Both the position numbers and the translations under genes were made by a program. This document shows positions 43,107-51,558 of a DNA stretch of 64,000 bases, piece by piece. Position 1 is the first letter of the stretch. Each line of letters opens with the position of its first letter. A model generated the notes under the pieces. It did not search any database, was not told the origin of the DNA, and saw only the letters and a program-made list of their open reading frames with translations. The stretch comes from an uncultured Alistipes sp. (GTDB taxonomy: Bacteria > Bacteroidota > Bacteroidia > Bacteroidales > Rikenellaceae), in the NCBI GenBank assembly GCA_937899895.1, contig CALBQR010000062.1, positions 112,203 through 176,202 of the forward strand, read 5' to 3'.

Positions 43107-44639
43107 ATGAAGAAAATTGTCCTCTGCATACTTGTTTCTATTCTCGGATTTATATCCTGCTCAACTCCAAACGTCGATAATTCGCCCGAACAAGTAGTCA
43201 TCGTAGTTGATGGAACACTACATTCGACATTCTACTACACCTCGGAGAAACGCTATGGAGGTCCAATGTTTCGTGTTGATGGCAAACCCATTCTTAACTT
43301 TCGTGCGTCGGATAGCAAGGAGAAGATTGGTAGGATTGACATCACACGCGACACTATGATAATTCCACTGCATAGCGATCATTTATACGTGAGATATCGA
43401 TTCAATGCAGTGAGTAACAGCGATTTCGTTGCGCAGCGAGGGGATACGGTTGTCATCACGCGCGATACTACCGAACAATACGAGTTGGCAGCTCCGACTA
43501 TTCGTATAATCAACCGCACGACAGCTCCCCTCGATACTGATTATCGAGGGTGGTCGCTCGACCGCTTTGGATCGTACAATGGAGCAACCATTGTCGAGGC
43601 GACAGCTACGTTGTTTTCAGCTCGTGCTATTTTGCGGGATCGATTTTCTCGGCATCCTGACCGCCGTGCATTTATTGCTATCTACGACTCTCTACGCGCT
43701 GAGCGAAAAATGATGTTAGACGATGAAAAGCAGATACTTGATTCGCTCTTAAAGGCTAAACAACTATCTCGTGCAGCACACGAATTTTATAGCGAACGTA
43801 ATCATTGGGCGCTTAAAACCGACGAGATTTTCGGACAGCGAGTTTCGATTTCAGCGGCAAAGGCAGCAGAGATTCTCGACACGGAGTACTTGCCCGAACG
43901 TTATGGTGCCGATGCTTGCGGGTTCTACCGCGACTACATTATACGTTTGGCTCGTTCGGTGTATTTCTCGCGTTTCGTTGAGGTTTCGCAAGGTTCGCAG
44001 GTCGATTGGGAATACACGTTTGAGGCTTTGGAGCAGGATACGCTGCTCGGAGAAGGCGAATTGCGACGCGCTTTGATTACGGAGTGTTTGGACGGTATGG
44101 TACGCGAATGGCCTGCAAAGAGGAGTAAGCCTTACGTTGATCGCGTTATAGCAGATGACTCATTATTGCACGATCGCTATGCCGAACAACTTAGCGCTGA
44201 ACAGTTTGTTGAGGAGGAGATGTTGCTCGTCGGAGCAGATGGAAAGCAAACTACGTTTTCGGCGCTGATGAAAGAATTGCGAGGTCGCGTCATCTATGTC
44301 GATTTTTGGGCGTCGTGGTGTGCTCCGTGCTGTGCTGAGATGAACGATGCTGCTGTATTGCGGGAGCGTTTCGAGGGTCGCGATGTGGAGTTCGTATATT
44401 TATCTAAGGACGAAACAACCGAGGCGATGATTAAATCGCTCGAAAAGCTGAATCTAAAAGGCTGTCAGGTTTATCGCATTATAAACAGCAAAAGCGCCCG
44501 TCTGCTGACTGAACAGAGAGTTACTCTGATCCCCCGCTATATGATTTTTGGGCGCGAAGGAGAGTTGCGAGTTTCCGATGCACCACGTCCCTCTTCAAAA
44601 GAGATTGTTGCGTTGCTCGGAAAGCACCTTGACGAATAG
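43107..44639 (+). CDS. TlpA-like thiol-disulfide lipoprotein
   Basis: 510 residues from ATG 43107 (the frame begins earlier at 43044 but the lipoprotein signal MKKIVLCILVSILGFISC fits this start). The N-terminal ~350 residues include a DUF4369-like beta domain and a helical region. The C-terminal ~140 residues are a thioredoxin fold with WASWCAPCCAEM, so both redox cysteines are present. It is a membrane-anchored periplasmic oxidoreductase, partner unknown. It stands alone between tRNA-Cys and dprA, and its base composition is more AT-rich than its neighbours. Confidence 0.87.
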   Translation: MKKIVLCILVSILGFISCSTPNVDNSPEQVVIVVDGTLHSTFYYTSEKRYGGPMFRVDGKPILNFRASDSKEKIGRIDITRDTMIIPLHSDHLYVRYRFNAVSNSDFVAQRGDTVVITRDTTEQYELAAPTIRIINRTTAPLDTDYRGWSLDRFGSYNGATIVEATATLFSARAILRDRFSRHPDRRAFIAIYDSLRAERKMMLDDEKQILDSLLKAKQLSRAAHEFYSERNHWALKTDEIFGQRVSISAAKAAEILDTEYLPERYGADACGFYRDYIIRLARSVYFSRFVEVSQGSQVDWEYTFEALEQDTLLGEGELRRALITECLDGMVREWPAKRSKPYVDRVIADDSLLHDRYAEQLSAEQFVEEEMLLVGADGKQTTFSALMKELRGRVIYVDFWASWCAPCCAEMNDAAVLRERFEGRDVEFVYLSKDETTEAMIKSLEKLNLKGCQVYRIINSKSARLLTEQRVTLIPRYMIFGREGELRVSDAPRPSSKEIVALLGKHLDE

Positions 44640-44703
44640 CTGTTATGTCTATGCGTAACAAAAATTAATCGAACCCAACTATCGTATTTTCGCAAAAATT
44701 TCG

Positions 44704-44767
44704 TACCTTTACAATCGTAAATCGGGCGCGGGGTGATCCGCAGGCCCAACCTAAATATTTACGATTA
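44704..44767 (+). promoter_or_regulatory. Promoter box and structured leader of dprA
   Basis: TACCTTTA (44704-44711) is a near-consensus -7 box. The leader can fold into nested stems: CGTAAAT/ATTTACG (44716-44722 with 44757-44763) outside, and GGGC-GCGG with CCGC-AG-GCCC (44724-44731 with 44738-44747) inside. The outer stem ends 3 nt before the ATG at 44767. Confidence 0.5.
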
Positions 44768-45870
44768 TGGCAACTATCGACGATATTGCATTAAGTATGC
44801 AGGCGCACCTCGGAGCAAGAGGTATTGTACATCTGTTGCGCTGCTTTGGGTCGGCCGAGGCGATATATGCGGCCTCGGTGGATGAATTGGTCGGACGTGC
44901 CGAATTGCAAGAGAGTCTTGCCCGCGAGATCGTCGCACGAAAATATCATCGTGCCGCAGATCGAGAGCTATCGTACTGCGCTCGACACGGCATTGAGCCA
45001 ATAGCCTCAACCGAGAAGGCTTTTCCGGCACTGATGCTCGAAACAGACGACTATCCACACGTATTATATATAAAAGGTAACTGCGAGGCTCTCGGCAGTC
45101 TGACCCTCTCGATGGTCGGCACGCGCCATATCTCGCAATATGGCGTAACGATGTGCGAACGTCTAATCGAAGGACTTTCGCACCGTGTGCCCTCGCTTAC
45201 GATTGTCAGCGGACTGGCCTTTGGTGTCGATGTCAATTGTCATCGCGCCGCTGTGCGACATCATCTGCCGACGGTTGCCTTTGTTGCCAATGCGCTGCCC
45301 GCCGTTACACCTGCGCAGCATACCGCTTTTGCACGCGAGATCGTCGATGAGGGCGGCGCAATTGTTACCGAGCTCCATTCGCAAACCAAACAAAATGGGC
45401 GTTACTACATTCCTCGCAACCGTTTGATCGCCTCGATCAGTGGCGGTACGGTTGTGGTCGAGTCGGGCGCATCGGGCGGATCGCTCCACACCGCGGCAAT
45501 GGCCGACAGCTATAATCGCGTGGTGATGGCCGTGCCGGGGCGTATTACCGATATGTCGTCGGAGGGTTGCAACGCGCTGATCCGCAATCGAAAAGCGGCA
45601 CTCATCACCTCGGCTGACGATATCGTTTCAGAGATGGGCTGGGATCTGCACGAACCCGATTGTCTGCCCTCGGCAAGCGAGCCTGAGATTGAGCTTTCGC
45701 GCGATGAGGCGGGGTTGCTCTCGCTTATCGGGGCTTCGGATCCCATTTCGACAGCGCGACTGCAAGAATTGACCGCACTCGATACGGGCGCGTTAGCTGC
45801 TCTGCTGCTCAATCTCGAATTGGCAGGCGCAATCCGACAAGTGCCCGGACAGATGTATATAAGAAACTGA
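44767..45870 (+). CDS. dprA: DNA processing protein DprA
   Basis: The 367-residue protein has an N-terminal helical/HhH part (about 1-75), then the extended Rossmann fold. That fold carries SLTLSMVGTRHISQYG (usually GSR), VSGLAFGVDVNCHRAA, RNRLIASISGGTVVVESGASGGSLHTA and VMAVPGR. A C-terminal winged-helix-like domain follows (about 310-367, SLIGASDPISTARLQELT). It loads RecA on incoming single-stranded DNA in natural transformation; many non-competent bacteria also keep it. It is followed after 12 bp by tatD. Confidence 0.94.
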   Translation: MATIDDIALSMQAHLGARGIVHLLRCFGSAEAIYAASVDELVGRAELQESLAREIVARKYHRAADRELSYCARHGIEPIASTEKAFPALMLETDDYPHVLYIKGNCEALGSLTLSMVGTRHISQYGVTMCERLIEGLSHRVPSLTIVSGLAFGVDVNCHRAAVRHHLPTVAFVANALPAVTPAQHTAFAREIVDEGGAIVTELHSQTKQNGRYYIPRNRLIASISGGTVVVESGASGGSLHTAAMADSYNRVVMAVPGRITDMSSEGCNALIRNRKAALITSADDIVSEMGWDLHEPDCLPSASEPEIELSRDEAGLLSLIGASDPISTARLQELTALDTGALAALLLNLELAGAIRQVPGQMYIRN

Positions 45871-45882
45871 TAACCAGACAAT

Positions 45883-46695
45883 ATGTTACAATACATAGAT
45901 ACCCATTCACACATCTACGAACCTGAATTTGACGACGATCGCGCGGAGGTTGTCAATCGCGCCATTGCGGCGGGCGTCGATCGGATACTCCTGCCCGCAA
46001 TCGACACGCACAGCCACGCCCGTATGCTCGATTTGGCACGCGCCTACCCCTCGAATTGCTTTGCAATGATGGGACTCCACCCAACATCGGTAAATGAAAA
46101 TCCATCGTGGCGCGAGGAGCTGGCCGAGGTCGAGGAGTATCTCCGTCAGCCACCCGAAAGGGTACGTTTCTATGCTGTCGGCGAGATCGGATTGGACTAC
46201 TATTGGAGCCAGGAATACATTAAAGATCAACGCGAAGCATTTGTGGTGCAGTTGCGTCTGGCTGCCGAATTGGGATTACCCGTTGCCATTCACACTCGCG
46301 CGGCGTGGGAGGATATGTGCGAGATCGTCGAACGCGAAGCTGCGGCGGCACGTGAGCGCGGAGAGCAGTTGCGTGGCGTTTTTCACGCCTTCTCGGAGGA
46401 TGTGGCGACATACAAACGGCTGAAAGCGTGTGGCGATTTCCTATTCGGTATCGGTGGCGTTGTTACATTCAAAAAGAGTGCGTTGGCCGACACCGTGCGC
46501 GAAATGTCGCCCGAAGATCTGCTGCTCGAAACCGACTGCCCATACCTCACCCCCGTTCCGTATCGCGGCAAACGCAACGAAAGTAGCTACATACCCTACA
46601 TCTGCACGCGCGTAGCTGAACTGACCAACTGCACGACGGAGCATATCGCCGAACAAACAACTCGCAACGCAGAAAGAATTTTCGGGCTTCGATAG
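45883..46695 (+). CDS. tatD: TatD-family metal-dependent DNase
   Basis: The 270-residue TIM-barrel hydrolase has metal ligands in YIDTHSHIYEPEF (HxH), AVGEIGLDYYW (Glu), AIHTRAAW (His), FHAFSE (His) and LLETDCPYLTP (Asp). Family members act as 3'-5' exonucleases or D-aminoacyl-tRNA deacylase-like enzymes in the cytoplasm. Cotranscribed with dprA. Confidence 0.94.
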   Translation: MLQYIDTHSHIYEPEFDDDRAEVVNRAIAAGVDRILLPAIDTHSHARMLDLARAYPSNCFAMMGLHPTSVNENPSWREELAEVEEYLRQPPERVRFYAVGEIGLDYYWSQEYIKDQREAFVVQLRLAAELGLPVAIHTRAAWEDMCEIVEREAAAARERGEQLRGVFHAFSEDVATYKRLKACGDFLFGIGGVVTFKKSALADTVREMSPEDLLLETDCPYLTPVPYRGKRNESSYIPYICTRVAELTNCTTEHIAEQTTRNAERIFGLR

Positions 46696-46717
46696 TTGCT
46701 ATTTAGAAAATTATTCC

Positions 46718-46796
46718 TAACTTTGTTAGAAGATTGGTGCGGAAGCAGCCGTGAGGAGCATCACAAAGGCAATCTGCGCCACAACCACAAGGAGCT
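46718..46796 (+). promoter_or_regulatory. Promoter box and structured leader of ansA
   Basis: TAACTTTG (46718-46725) is a consensus -7 box. In the leader TGGTGCGGA (46735-46743) can pair with TCTGCGCCA (46773-46781) in nine pairs including two G-T. AAGGAG at 46789-46794 is an unusually purine-rich site for this genome, only 2 nt from the ATG. Confidence 0.45.
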
Positions 46797-47846
46797 ATGA
46801 AACCTTCAATTTTGATTATCTATACTGGCGGTACGATCGGTATGCGCACCGATGCCTCGACGGGAGCACTCGTGCCCTTCGATTTCAGCGGTATCTATGA
46901 CGAATTCCCTGCTCTGCGCCGCCTGAATGTCGAAATTGAGGTGATAACGATGAATCCGATCATCGACTCATCGAATGTAACCCCCGAAAATTGGTGTCGT
47001 CTGGCCGAACTGATCCGCGAGAACTACAATAAATATGATGGTTTCGTGGTGTTGCACGGCACCGATACAATGTCTTACACCGCCTCGGCAATGAGCTTTA
47101 TGCTCGAAAATCTCGCCAAGCCCGTAATCTTTACAGGAAGCCAGATCCCGATCGACGTGTTGCGCACCGATGGTCGCGAAAATCTGATCACCGCCATCGA
47201 GATTGCAGCCGAAAAGCGCAACGGACACGCCGTTGTGCCGGAGGTGGCCCTCTATTTCCAGAATTGTCTGTTCCGCGCCAACCGAACAACCAAGTTCAGT
47301 GCCGAGCAGTTGAACGCATTCAGTTCGTTCAACTATCCGCCGCTGGCCGAGGTGGGCGTGAATATCCAATATAACTACCCCTACATCGCCCCTGCCGCAG
47401 GCGATCCCGACGAGCCTTTGCGCGTAGCAACGCGACTCGAAACGGGCGTCTCGGTCGTGAAGATCTTCCCCGGAATCAGTCCGCAGATCTTTCACGCGAT
47501 GTTGAGCATCTACGGCCTGCAAGCCGTCGTGCTCGAAACCTATGGAGCCGGTAACGCCCCGACCGCCGATTGGTTCTGCGATGTGTTGCGTGAAGTTATC
47601 GCACGTGGCGTGATTGTAGTCAATGTAACACAGTGCTCCGACGGCATCGTGGCGATGGATCTTTACGAGACGGGACAACGCCTCAAAGAGATCGGTGTGA
47701 TCTGCGGATTTGACTCGACAACCGAGGCCGCAGTAACAAAATTGATGTATATTCTCGGTCAAAGACTGCCGCACGACAAGACAGTCGAAATGCTGCGAAA
47801 AGCAATAAAAGGTGAAATTACGACCCAAATCGTTGCACAGAATTAA
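46797..47846 (+). CDS. ansA: Type I L-asparaginase
   Basis: The 349-residue protein has the first catalytic Thr region IYTGGTIGMRTD, the second in VLHGTDTMSYTASAM, and GSQIPIDVLRTDGRENL. No signal peptide is present, so it is the cytoplasmic, lower-affinity form. It hydrolyses asparagine to aspartate and ammonia; aspartate can feed fumarate and the complex II reaction. It stands alone with its own promoter and a structured leader. Confidence 0.94.
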   Translation: MKPSILIIYTGGTIGMRTDASTGALVPFDFSGIYDEFPALRRLNVEIEVITMNPIIDSSNVTPENWCRLAELIRENYNKYDGFVVLHGTDTMSYTASAMSFMLENLAKPVIFTGSQIPIDVLRTDGRENLITAIEIAAEKRNGHAVVPEVALYFQNCLFRANRTTKFSAEQLNAFSSFNYPPLAEVGVNIQYNYPYIAPAAGDPDEPLRVATRLETGVSVVKIFPGISPQIFHAMLSIYGLQAVVLETYGAGNAPTADWFCDVLREVIARGVIVVNVTQCSDGIVAMDLYETGQRLKEIGVICGFDSTTEAAVTKLMYILGQRLPHDKTVEMLRKAIKGEITTQIVAQN

Positions 47847-47972
47847 AATTATTGCTATATTTCGCAAGTCTTTTATGCGTTTTTTCGGGAACGAGAGAGG
47901 TATAAAAGGCGAATTTTAGGGTTCATTGCTTTGATAGTCAGCGCGATAGGCGCAGGCTACTTGGCGCAATTT

Positions 47973-48060
47973 GGAGAAATGACCGAGTGGCTTAAGGTGC
48001 ACGCCTGGAAAGTGTGTATGCCTCAAAAGGGCATCGTGGGTTCGAATCCCGCTTTCTCCG
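47973..48060 (+). tRNA. tRNA-Ser (anticodon GGA)
   Basis: An 88-nt class II tRNA with acceptor GGAGAAA/TTTCTCC, anticodon stem CACGC/GTGTG and loop CTGGAAA (anticodon GGA), a long variable arm (ATGCC..GGCAT), T arm GTGGG-TTCGAAT-CCCGC and discriminator G as in serine tRNAs. CCA is not encoded. Confidence 0.93.
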
Positions 48061-48061
48061 C

Positions 48062-48268
48062 GAAACTTTTTTATGAGGCCAACTGATTTTAGATAACGAA
48101 ACAACTAATTGCAGATAAACGGGCGACCAACTTCTGACAGGGAGCAAGGTCAAACGGCAAAACAGACGCCGTCAAACGGCAAAAAACGGACAACGAAACT
48201 TAAAACAAATAAACAAACAACAAAACACAAACAACAAACAACAAACTAATTAATTTAATTTATCTACT
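48062..48268 (+). promoter_or_regulatory. A/C-rich leader region of the exbB operon
   Basis: No consensus promoter is visible. The segment has a direct repeat GTCAAACGGCAAAA (48150-48163 region and again near 48171) and then about 60 bp of CAAA/CAAC repeats with almost no G or T before the ATG. Such an unstructured leader would keep the start site open for ribosomes. Confidence 0.4.
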
Positions 48269-49087
48269 ATGAAAAAACTTTTTTTGACTTTGTCAGTAGC
48301 AGGTATGCTTTGCCTTGGTACTGCTAACGTGTTTGCTCAGGAGGCCGCTGAGGCCGCTAACGCTGAGGCTCCTGCAACTGAGCAGGTAGCTGAGGAGGCT
48401 CCCGTAGCTGAGGAGGCTGCTCCCGTTGTTGACGCTGAGACTGAGATCGAGGGTGAGACTATGCACCAGGTTTTGAAGCAGAAGTTCATCGAGGGTTCGT
48501 GGATGTGGATGTTGCTGCCCTTGCTCTGCTTGATCCTTGGTTTGGCAGTAGTTGTTGAGCGTATCCTTTTCTTGTCGTTCTCGTCGATCAACACCAAGAA
48601 GTTCGAGGCTAAGGTTGAGGAGGCTCTGAACAACGGCGGTATCGAGGCTGCTAAGGACATCTGCCGCAACACTCGCGGACCCGTTGCATCGATCTACTAT
48701 CAGGGTCTGGATCGTTACGATCAGGGTCTTGACGCAGTTGAGAAGGCAGTTGTATCGTACGGTTCGGTTCAGAACGGCCAGATGGAGGCTAACCTGACTT
48801 GGGTAGGTCTGTTCATCGCTGCAGCTCCTATGTTCGGTTTCATGGGTACCATCGTTGGTATGATCGACGCATTCGACTCGATCCAGGCAGCTGGTGATAT
48901 CTCGCCCGTAATGGTTGCAGGTGGTATTAAGGTGGCTCTGTTGACTACCCTGCTCGGTCTGATCTCGGCTTGTATTCTGCAGTTCTTCTACAACTACCTG
49001 ATCTCGAAGATCGACTCGTTGGTAGTTGCTATGGAGGATAGCTCGATCAACCTGTTGGATATGTTGACCGCTTACAGCAAGAAATAA
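48269..49087 (+). CDS. exbB: ExbB/TolQ/MotA-family proton channel protein
   Basis: The 272-residue protein starts with a cleavable signal peptide (ending NVFAQ), then an Ala/Glu-rich acidic periplasmic stretch (about 22-70). Three membrane helices follow: WMWMLLPLLCLILGLAVVVERILFL, VGLFIAAAPMFGFMGTIVGMIDAF and KVALLTTLLGLISACILQFFYNYL. With ExbD it uses the proton gradient to drive TonB, and so SusC and the thiamine receptor. It is first in a four-gene operon. Confidence 0.93.
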   Translation: MKKLFLTLSVAGMLCLGTANVFAQEAAEAANAEAPATEQVAEEAPVAEEAAPVVDAETEIEGETMHQVLKQKFIEGSWMWMLLPLLCLILGLAVVVERILFLSFSSINTKKFEAKVEEALNNGGIEAAKDICRNTRGPVASIYYQGLDRYDQGLDAVEKAVVSYGSVQNGQMEANLTWVGLFIAAAPMFGFMGTIVGMIDAFDSIQAAGDISPVMVAGGIKVALLTTLLGLISACILQFFYNYLISKIDSLVVAMEDSSINLLDMLTAYSKK

Positions 49088-49120
49088 TCATTAATCACGA
49101 CCTATATTAAAAACTAAACA

Positions 49121-49546
49121 ATGAAAAAAGTATTAAACATACTGTTGGGCGTTATGATGGCCATCACCGTTGTGTTGGTTATTATGATGGTCGCAGGCGG
49201 TCGTGACGCTGCCGGCAACCCCGATGTAAACGGCATCATCATCTGGACGTATGTACTGTTTGCACTTGGTCTGGTTGCTGCATTGGGTAGCGCAGTTTAC
49301 AACACCTTCACCAATCCTTCGGGCTTGAAGGGTTCGTTGGTGTCGATTATCGCGATCGCTGTTGTGCTCGGTATTGCATACGCTCTGACCGACGCAAGCA
49401 CCCCGATGAATATGGCCGATGGTACCGTAATGGACGACAAGCTCGTTCTTGGTGTATCGGATTTCAGCATCTATGTAACCTATTTCGCAATGGCTGCTGC
49501 TCTGCTGGCTGCTCTGTTTGCTGAGGTTAAATCTGCTATTAAATAA
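49121..49546 (+). CDS. Small four-helix membrane protein of the exb operon
   Basis: The 141-residue protein has four predicted membrane helices (KVLNILLGVMMAITVVLVIMMV, IIIWTYVLFALGLVAALGSAVY, LVSIIAIAVVLGIAYALTD, FSIYVTYFAMAAALLAALFA). No known domain is recognised. It lies 33 bp after exbB and 19 bp before the first exbD, a place where Bacteroidetes often have such a protein. It is probably an accessory part of the energy-coupling complex, but there is no direct evidence. Confidence 0.75.
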   Translation: MKKVLNILLGVMMAITVVLVIMMVAGGRDAAGNPDVNGIIIWTYVLFALGLVAALGSAVYNTFTNPSGLKGSLVSIIAIAVVLGIAYALTDASTPMNMADGTVMDDKLVLGVSDFSIYVTYFAMAAALLAALFAEVKSAIK

Positions 49547-49565
49547 CATTTGACTAAAAGCAATT

Positions 49566-50177
49566 ATGGCAGCTAATAAAAGAAAAATACAGGAAATCAA
49601 TGCCGGCTCAATGGCTGACATCTCTTTCTTGCTGTTGATCTTCTTCCTGGTTGCTACCACGATGAATACCGACTCTGGTCTGGCTCGTATGTTGCCGCCT
49701 ATGCCCGATGAAAACACCGAGCAGAAGCCTTCGGACATTAAGGAGCGTAACCTTATGAAGGTATTTATCTCGCAGAACAATAACATTATGGTTAGCACTC
49801 AGGAGGCTGAGAATCAGGTGATTGATATTCGCCAGCTGAAAGAGAAGGCCAAGGAGTTCGTTCTTAACCCCTTCGATTTGGAGACTCTTCCTGAGAAGAA
49901 GGTAAAGGAGATCGAACTTGAAGACGGCTCGAAATGGTCGTACCCGGTATCTGAGGGCGTTATCTCGCTCCAGAACGACCGTGGTACAAGCTATGAGGCT
50001 TACATTATGGTACAGAATGAGCTTACCCGCGCATTCAACGAAGTTCGTAACGAGCTTGCAAAGAGCAAGTACGGTATGGAGTTCACAGATCTGGGCGAGG
50101 CTGCTCGTAAGTCGATCACCGACGCTGTACCTTTGAAGATCTCAGAGGCTGAACCGCGTAACGTAGGAGGTAAATAA
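49566..50177 (+). CDS. exbD: ExbD/TolR-family biopolymer transport protein
   Basis: The 203-residue protein has one N-terminal membrane helix with the essential Asp (SMADISFLLLIFFLVATTM) and a periplasmic domain. The region NNIMVSTQEAENQVIDIRQLKEKAKEF matches the ExbD fold. It is longer than usual ExbD (about 140), with an extra stretch around residues 100-150. Cotranscribed with a second exbD after 3 bp. Confidence 0.92.
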   Translation: MAANKRKIQEINAGSMADISFLLLIFFLVATTMNTDSGLARMLPPMPDENTEQKPSDIKERNLMKVFISQNNNIMVSTQEAENQVIDIRQLKEKAKEFVLNPFDLETLPEKKVKEIELEDGSKWSYPVSEGVISLQNDRGTSYEAYIMVQNELTRAFNEVRNELAKSKYGMEFTDLGEAARKSITDAVPLKISEAEPRNVGGK

Positions 50178-50180
50178 ACT

Positions 50181-50651
50181 ATGGCAGTAATTAAGAAAAA
50201 GGGCTCGAAAGAGACTCCCGCAATCTCGACATCGTCGCTGCCCGACGTAATCTTTATGCTTATCTTCTTCTTTATGGTAAGTACACAGATGCGTGAGCAG
50301 GAACTGCTGGTTCGCTACCGCCTGCCGGCTGCAACCGAAATCCAGAAATTGGAGAAGAAGTCGCTCGTTAGCTTTATCCACATCGGTCCTCCGAGCATTG
50401 CTATGCAGGCAAAGTTCGGTAACGCACCGAAGGTACAGCTCAACGATAGCTACCGTACTACCAAGGACATTCTCGACTTCATCGCTTCGGAGCGCGACAA
50501 GCTCAACGAGGCTGATCGTAACGCGATGACTGTCTGCATTAAGGCCGATGACCAGACCCGTATGGGTATCATCACCGACGTTAAGCAGGAGCTTCGCCGC
50601 GCGAATGCACTGAAAATTAGCTACGCTGCGTCGAAGACGACCGGCTACTAA
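50181..50651 (+). CDS. exbD: Second ExbD/TolR-family protein
   Basis: The 156-residue protein has one N-terminal helix with the essential Asp (SSLPDVIFMLIFFFMVSTQM) and an ExbD periplasmic domain ending MTVCIKADDQTRMGIITDVKQELRRANALKISYA. Paired ExbD genes are common in Bacteroidetes. It is last in the operon, closed by a terminator. Confidence 0.93.
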   Translation: MAVIKKKGSKETPAISTSSLPDVIFMLIFFFMVSTQMREQELLVRYRLPAATEIQKLEKKSLVSFIHIGPPSIAMQAKFGNAPKVQLNDSYRTTKDILDFIASERDKLNEADRNAMTVCIKADDQTRMGIITDVKQELRRANALKISYAASKTTGY

Positions 50652-50680
50652 TCGAGTGTAGTACTTATACTATTCAAAAA

Positions 50681-50715
50681 GAGTCCGCAACCCACAAGGT
50701 TGCGGGCTTTTTTTT
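50681..50715 (+). terminator. Terminator of the exb operon
   Basis: GTCCGCAACC pairs with GGTTGCGGGC around CACAA, followed by eight T residues. Confidence 0.9.
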
Positions 50716-50719
50716 ATTG

Positions 50720-51287
50720 TGGGTGGGGCAAGGGGAGGGGCGGAGAGAAAGGTGAGGTGAGAGAGAGGTGAGAGGTAAGAGGAGAGAGGAGGAGAAAACG
50801 GGAAAGAGATTTCGGGCAGAAAAAAGCGAGGGAGAAACCTCACGGCTCTCCCCCTAATACCCTGCAAAAAGTGGCGTATGTTGTAGCAGGATATATACGT
50901 TTATGATACTAAATCAGTGATTTACAACTCCTATCGAAAGACGAAATTATAAATAAAAACCGAACAAAACAAACAATTTATTTTTATTTATCGAAAATTA
51001 CCCCCCCCCTCAAAATCGCAAACGCCTGATTTACTGCACGTTATGTATGTAATTTTTTTCAATATTTTTTCGCCATATCCTCACCGCATAAATCTCTCAC
51101 TCTCAACAACAAAACTACACATCCGAGCGTTATAAAGCAAAGCACCACCCGACACCCATCTCCGCAAAGAAGGTCGCAGAGTAAGGCGAGGAGCGGAAGC
51201 AACGGAAGGGCAACTGAAACGGGAGAACAACAGAACCGAAAGGAGCAGCAGAAGCACAAAATGCAGCATCGACGGCACTGATAATAG
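50720..51287. other. Long non-coding gap of unusual composition
   Basis: The first ~110 bp (50722-50832) are nearly pure purine on the plus strand. A run of nine C residues lies at 51001-51009 in an AT-rich stretch. The rest is A-rich without a recognisable gene. Minus-strand frames across 51059-51385 are cysteine-rich low-complexity shadows. No tRNA, terminator or family motif was seen. Confidence 0.5.
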
Positions 51288-51467
51288 ATGCAAAGATTCA
51301 CAATTAGAAAAAAAGCGACACACGGTGTAACTTTTGAGGAGTTCAAGCGTCTAATAAGTAAATCGCAATCAGAAAAGATAGACAATAGGTCGAAAAAAGT
51401 TGCTAAATATCGTTTTTCGGTAGTTTTTTTTTGTTTTTCGATATATTTTTATTGGAAATTATTTTGA
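51288..51467 (+). CDS. Possible 59-residue single-helix membrane protein
   Basis: An ATG-initiated frame encodes a basic N-terminal part (MQRFTIRKKATHGVTFEEFK...) and a hydrophobic C-terminal helix (YRFSVVFFCFSIYFYWKLF). It has no promoter box or ribosome site that I can see, and its end overlaps the -33 element of the next gene. The hydrophobic end may be a by-product of T-rich DNA, so this is a weak call. Confidence 0.2.
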   Translation: MQRFTIRKKATHGVTFEEFKRLISKSQSEKIDNRSKKVAKYRFSVVFFCFSIYFYWKLF

Positions 51468-51492
51468 AAGTAGAAAATAATAGATACCTTTG
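51463..51492 (+). promoter_or_regulatory. Promoter of the TonB-type outer membrane protein
   Basis: TTTG at 51463-51466 and TACCTTTG at 51485-51492 are 18 bp apart, with the ATG at 51559. Confidence 0.7.
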
Positions 51493-51558
51493 CGAAAAGT
51501 AACCGACCGAATGTGAAGGCACATTCTAAAAATTTGCAAACAGAAAACCTCAAATAAG

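Noticed and set aside
51059..51385. A cysteine-rich minus-strand frame of 108 codons
   Set aside because: Composition (runs of C, L, F) follows the AG-rich plus strand; no signal, partner or promoter.
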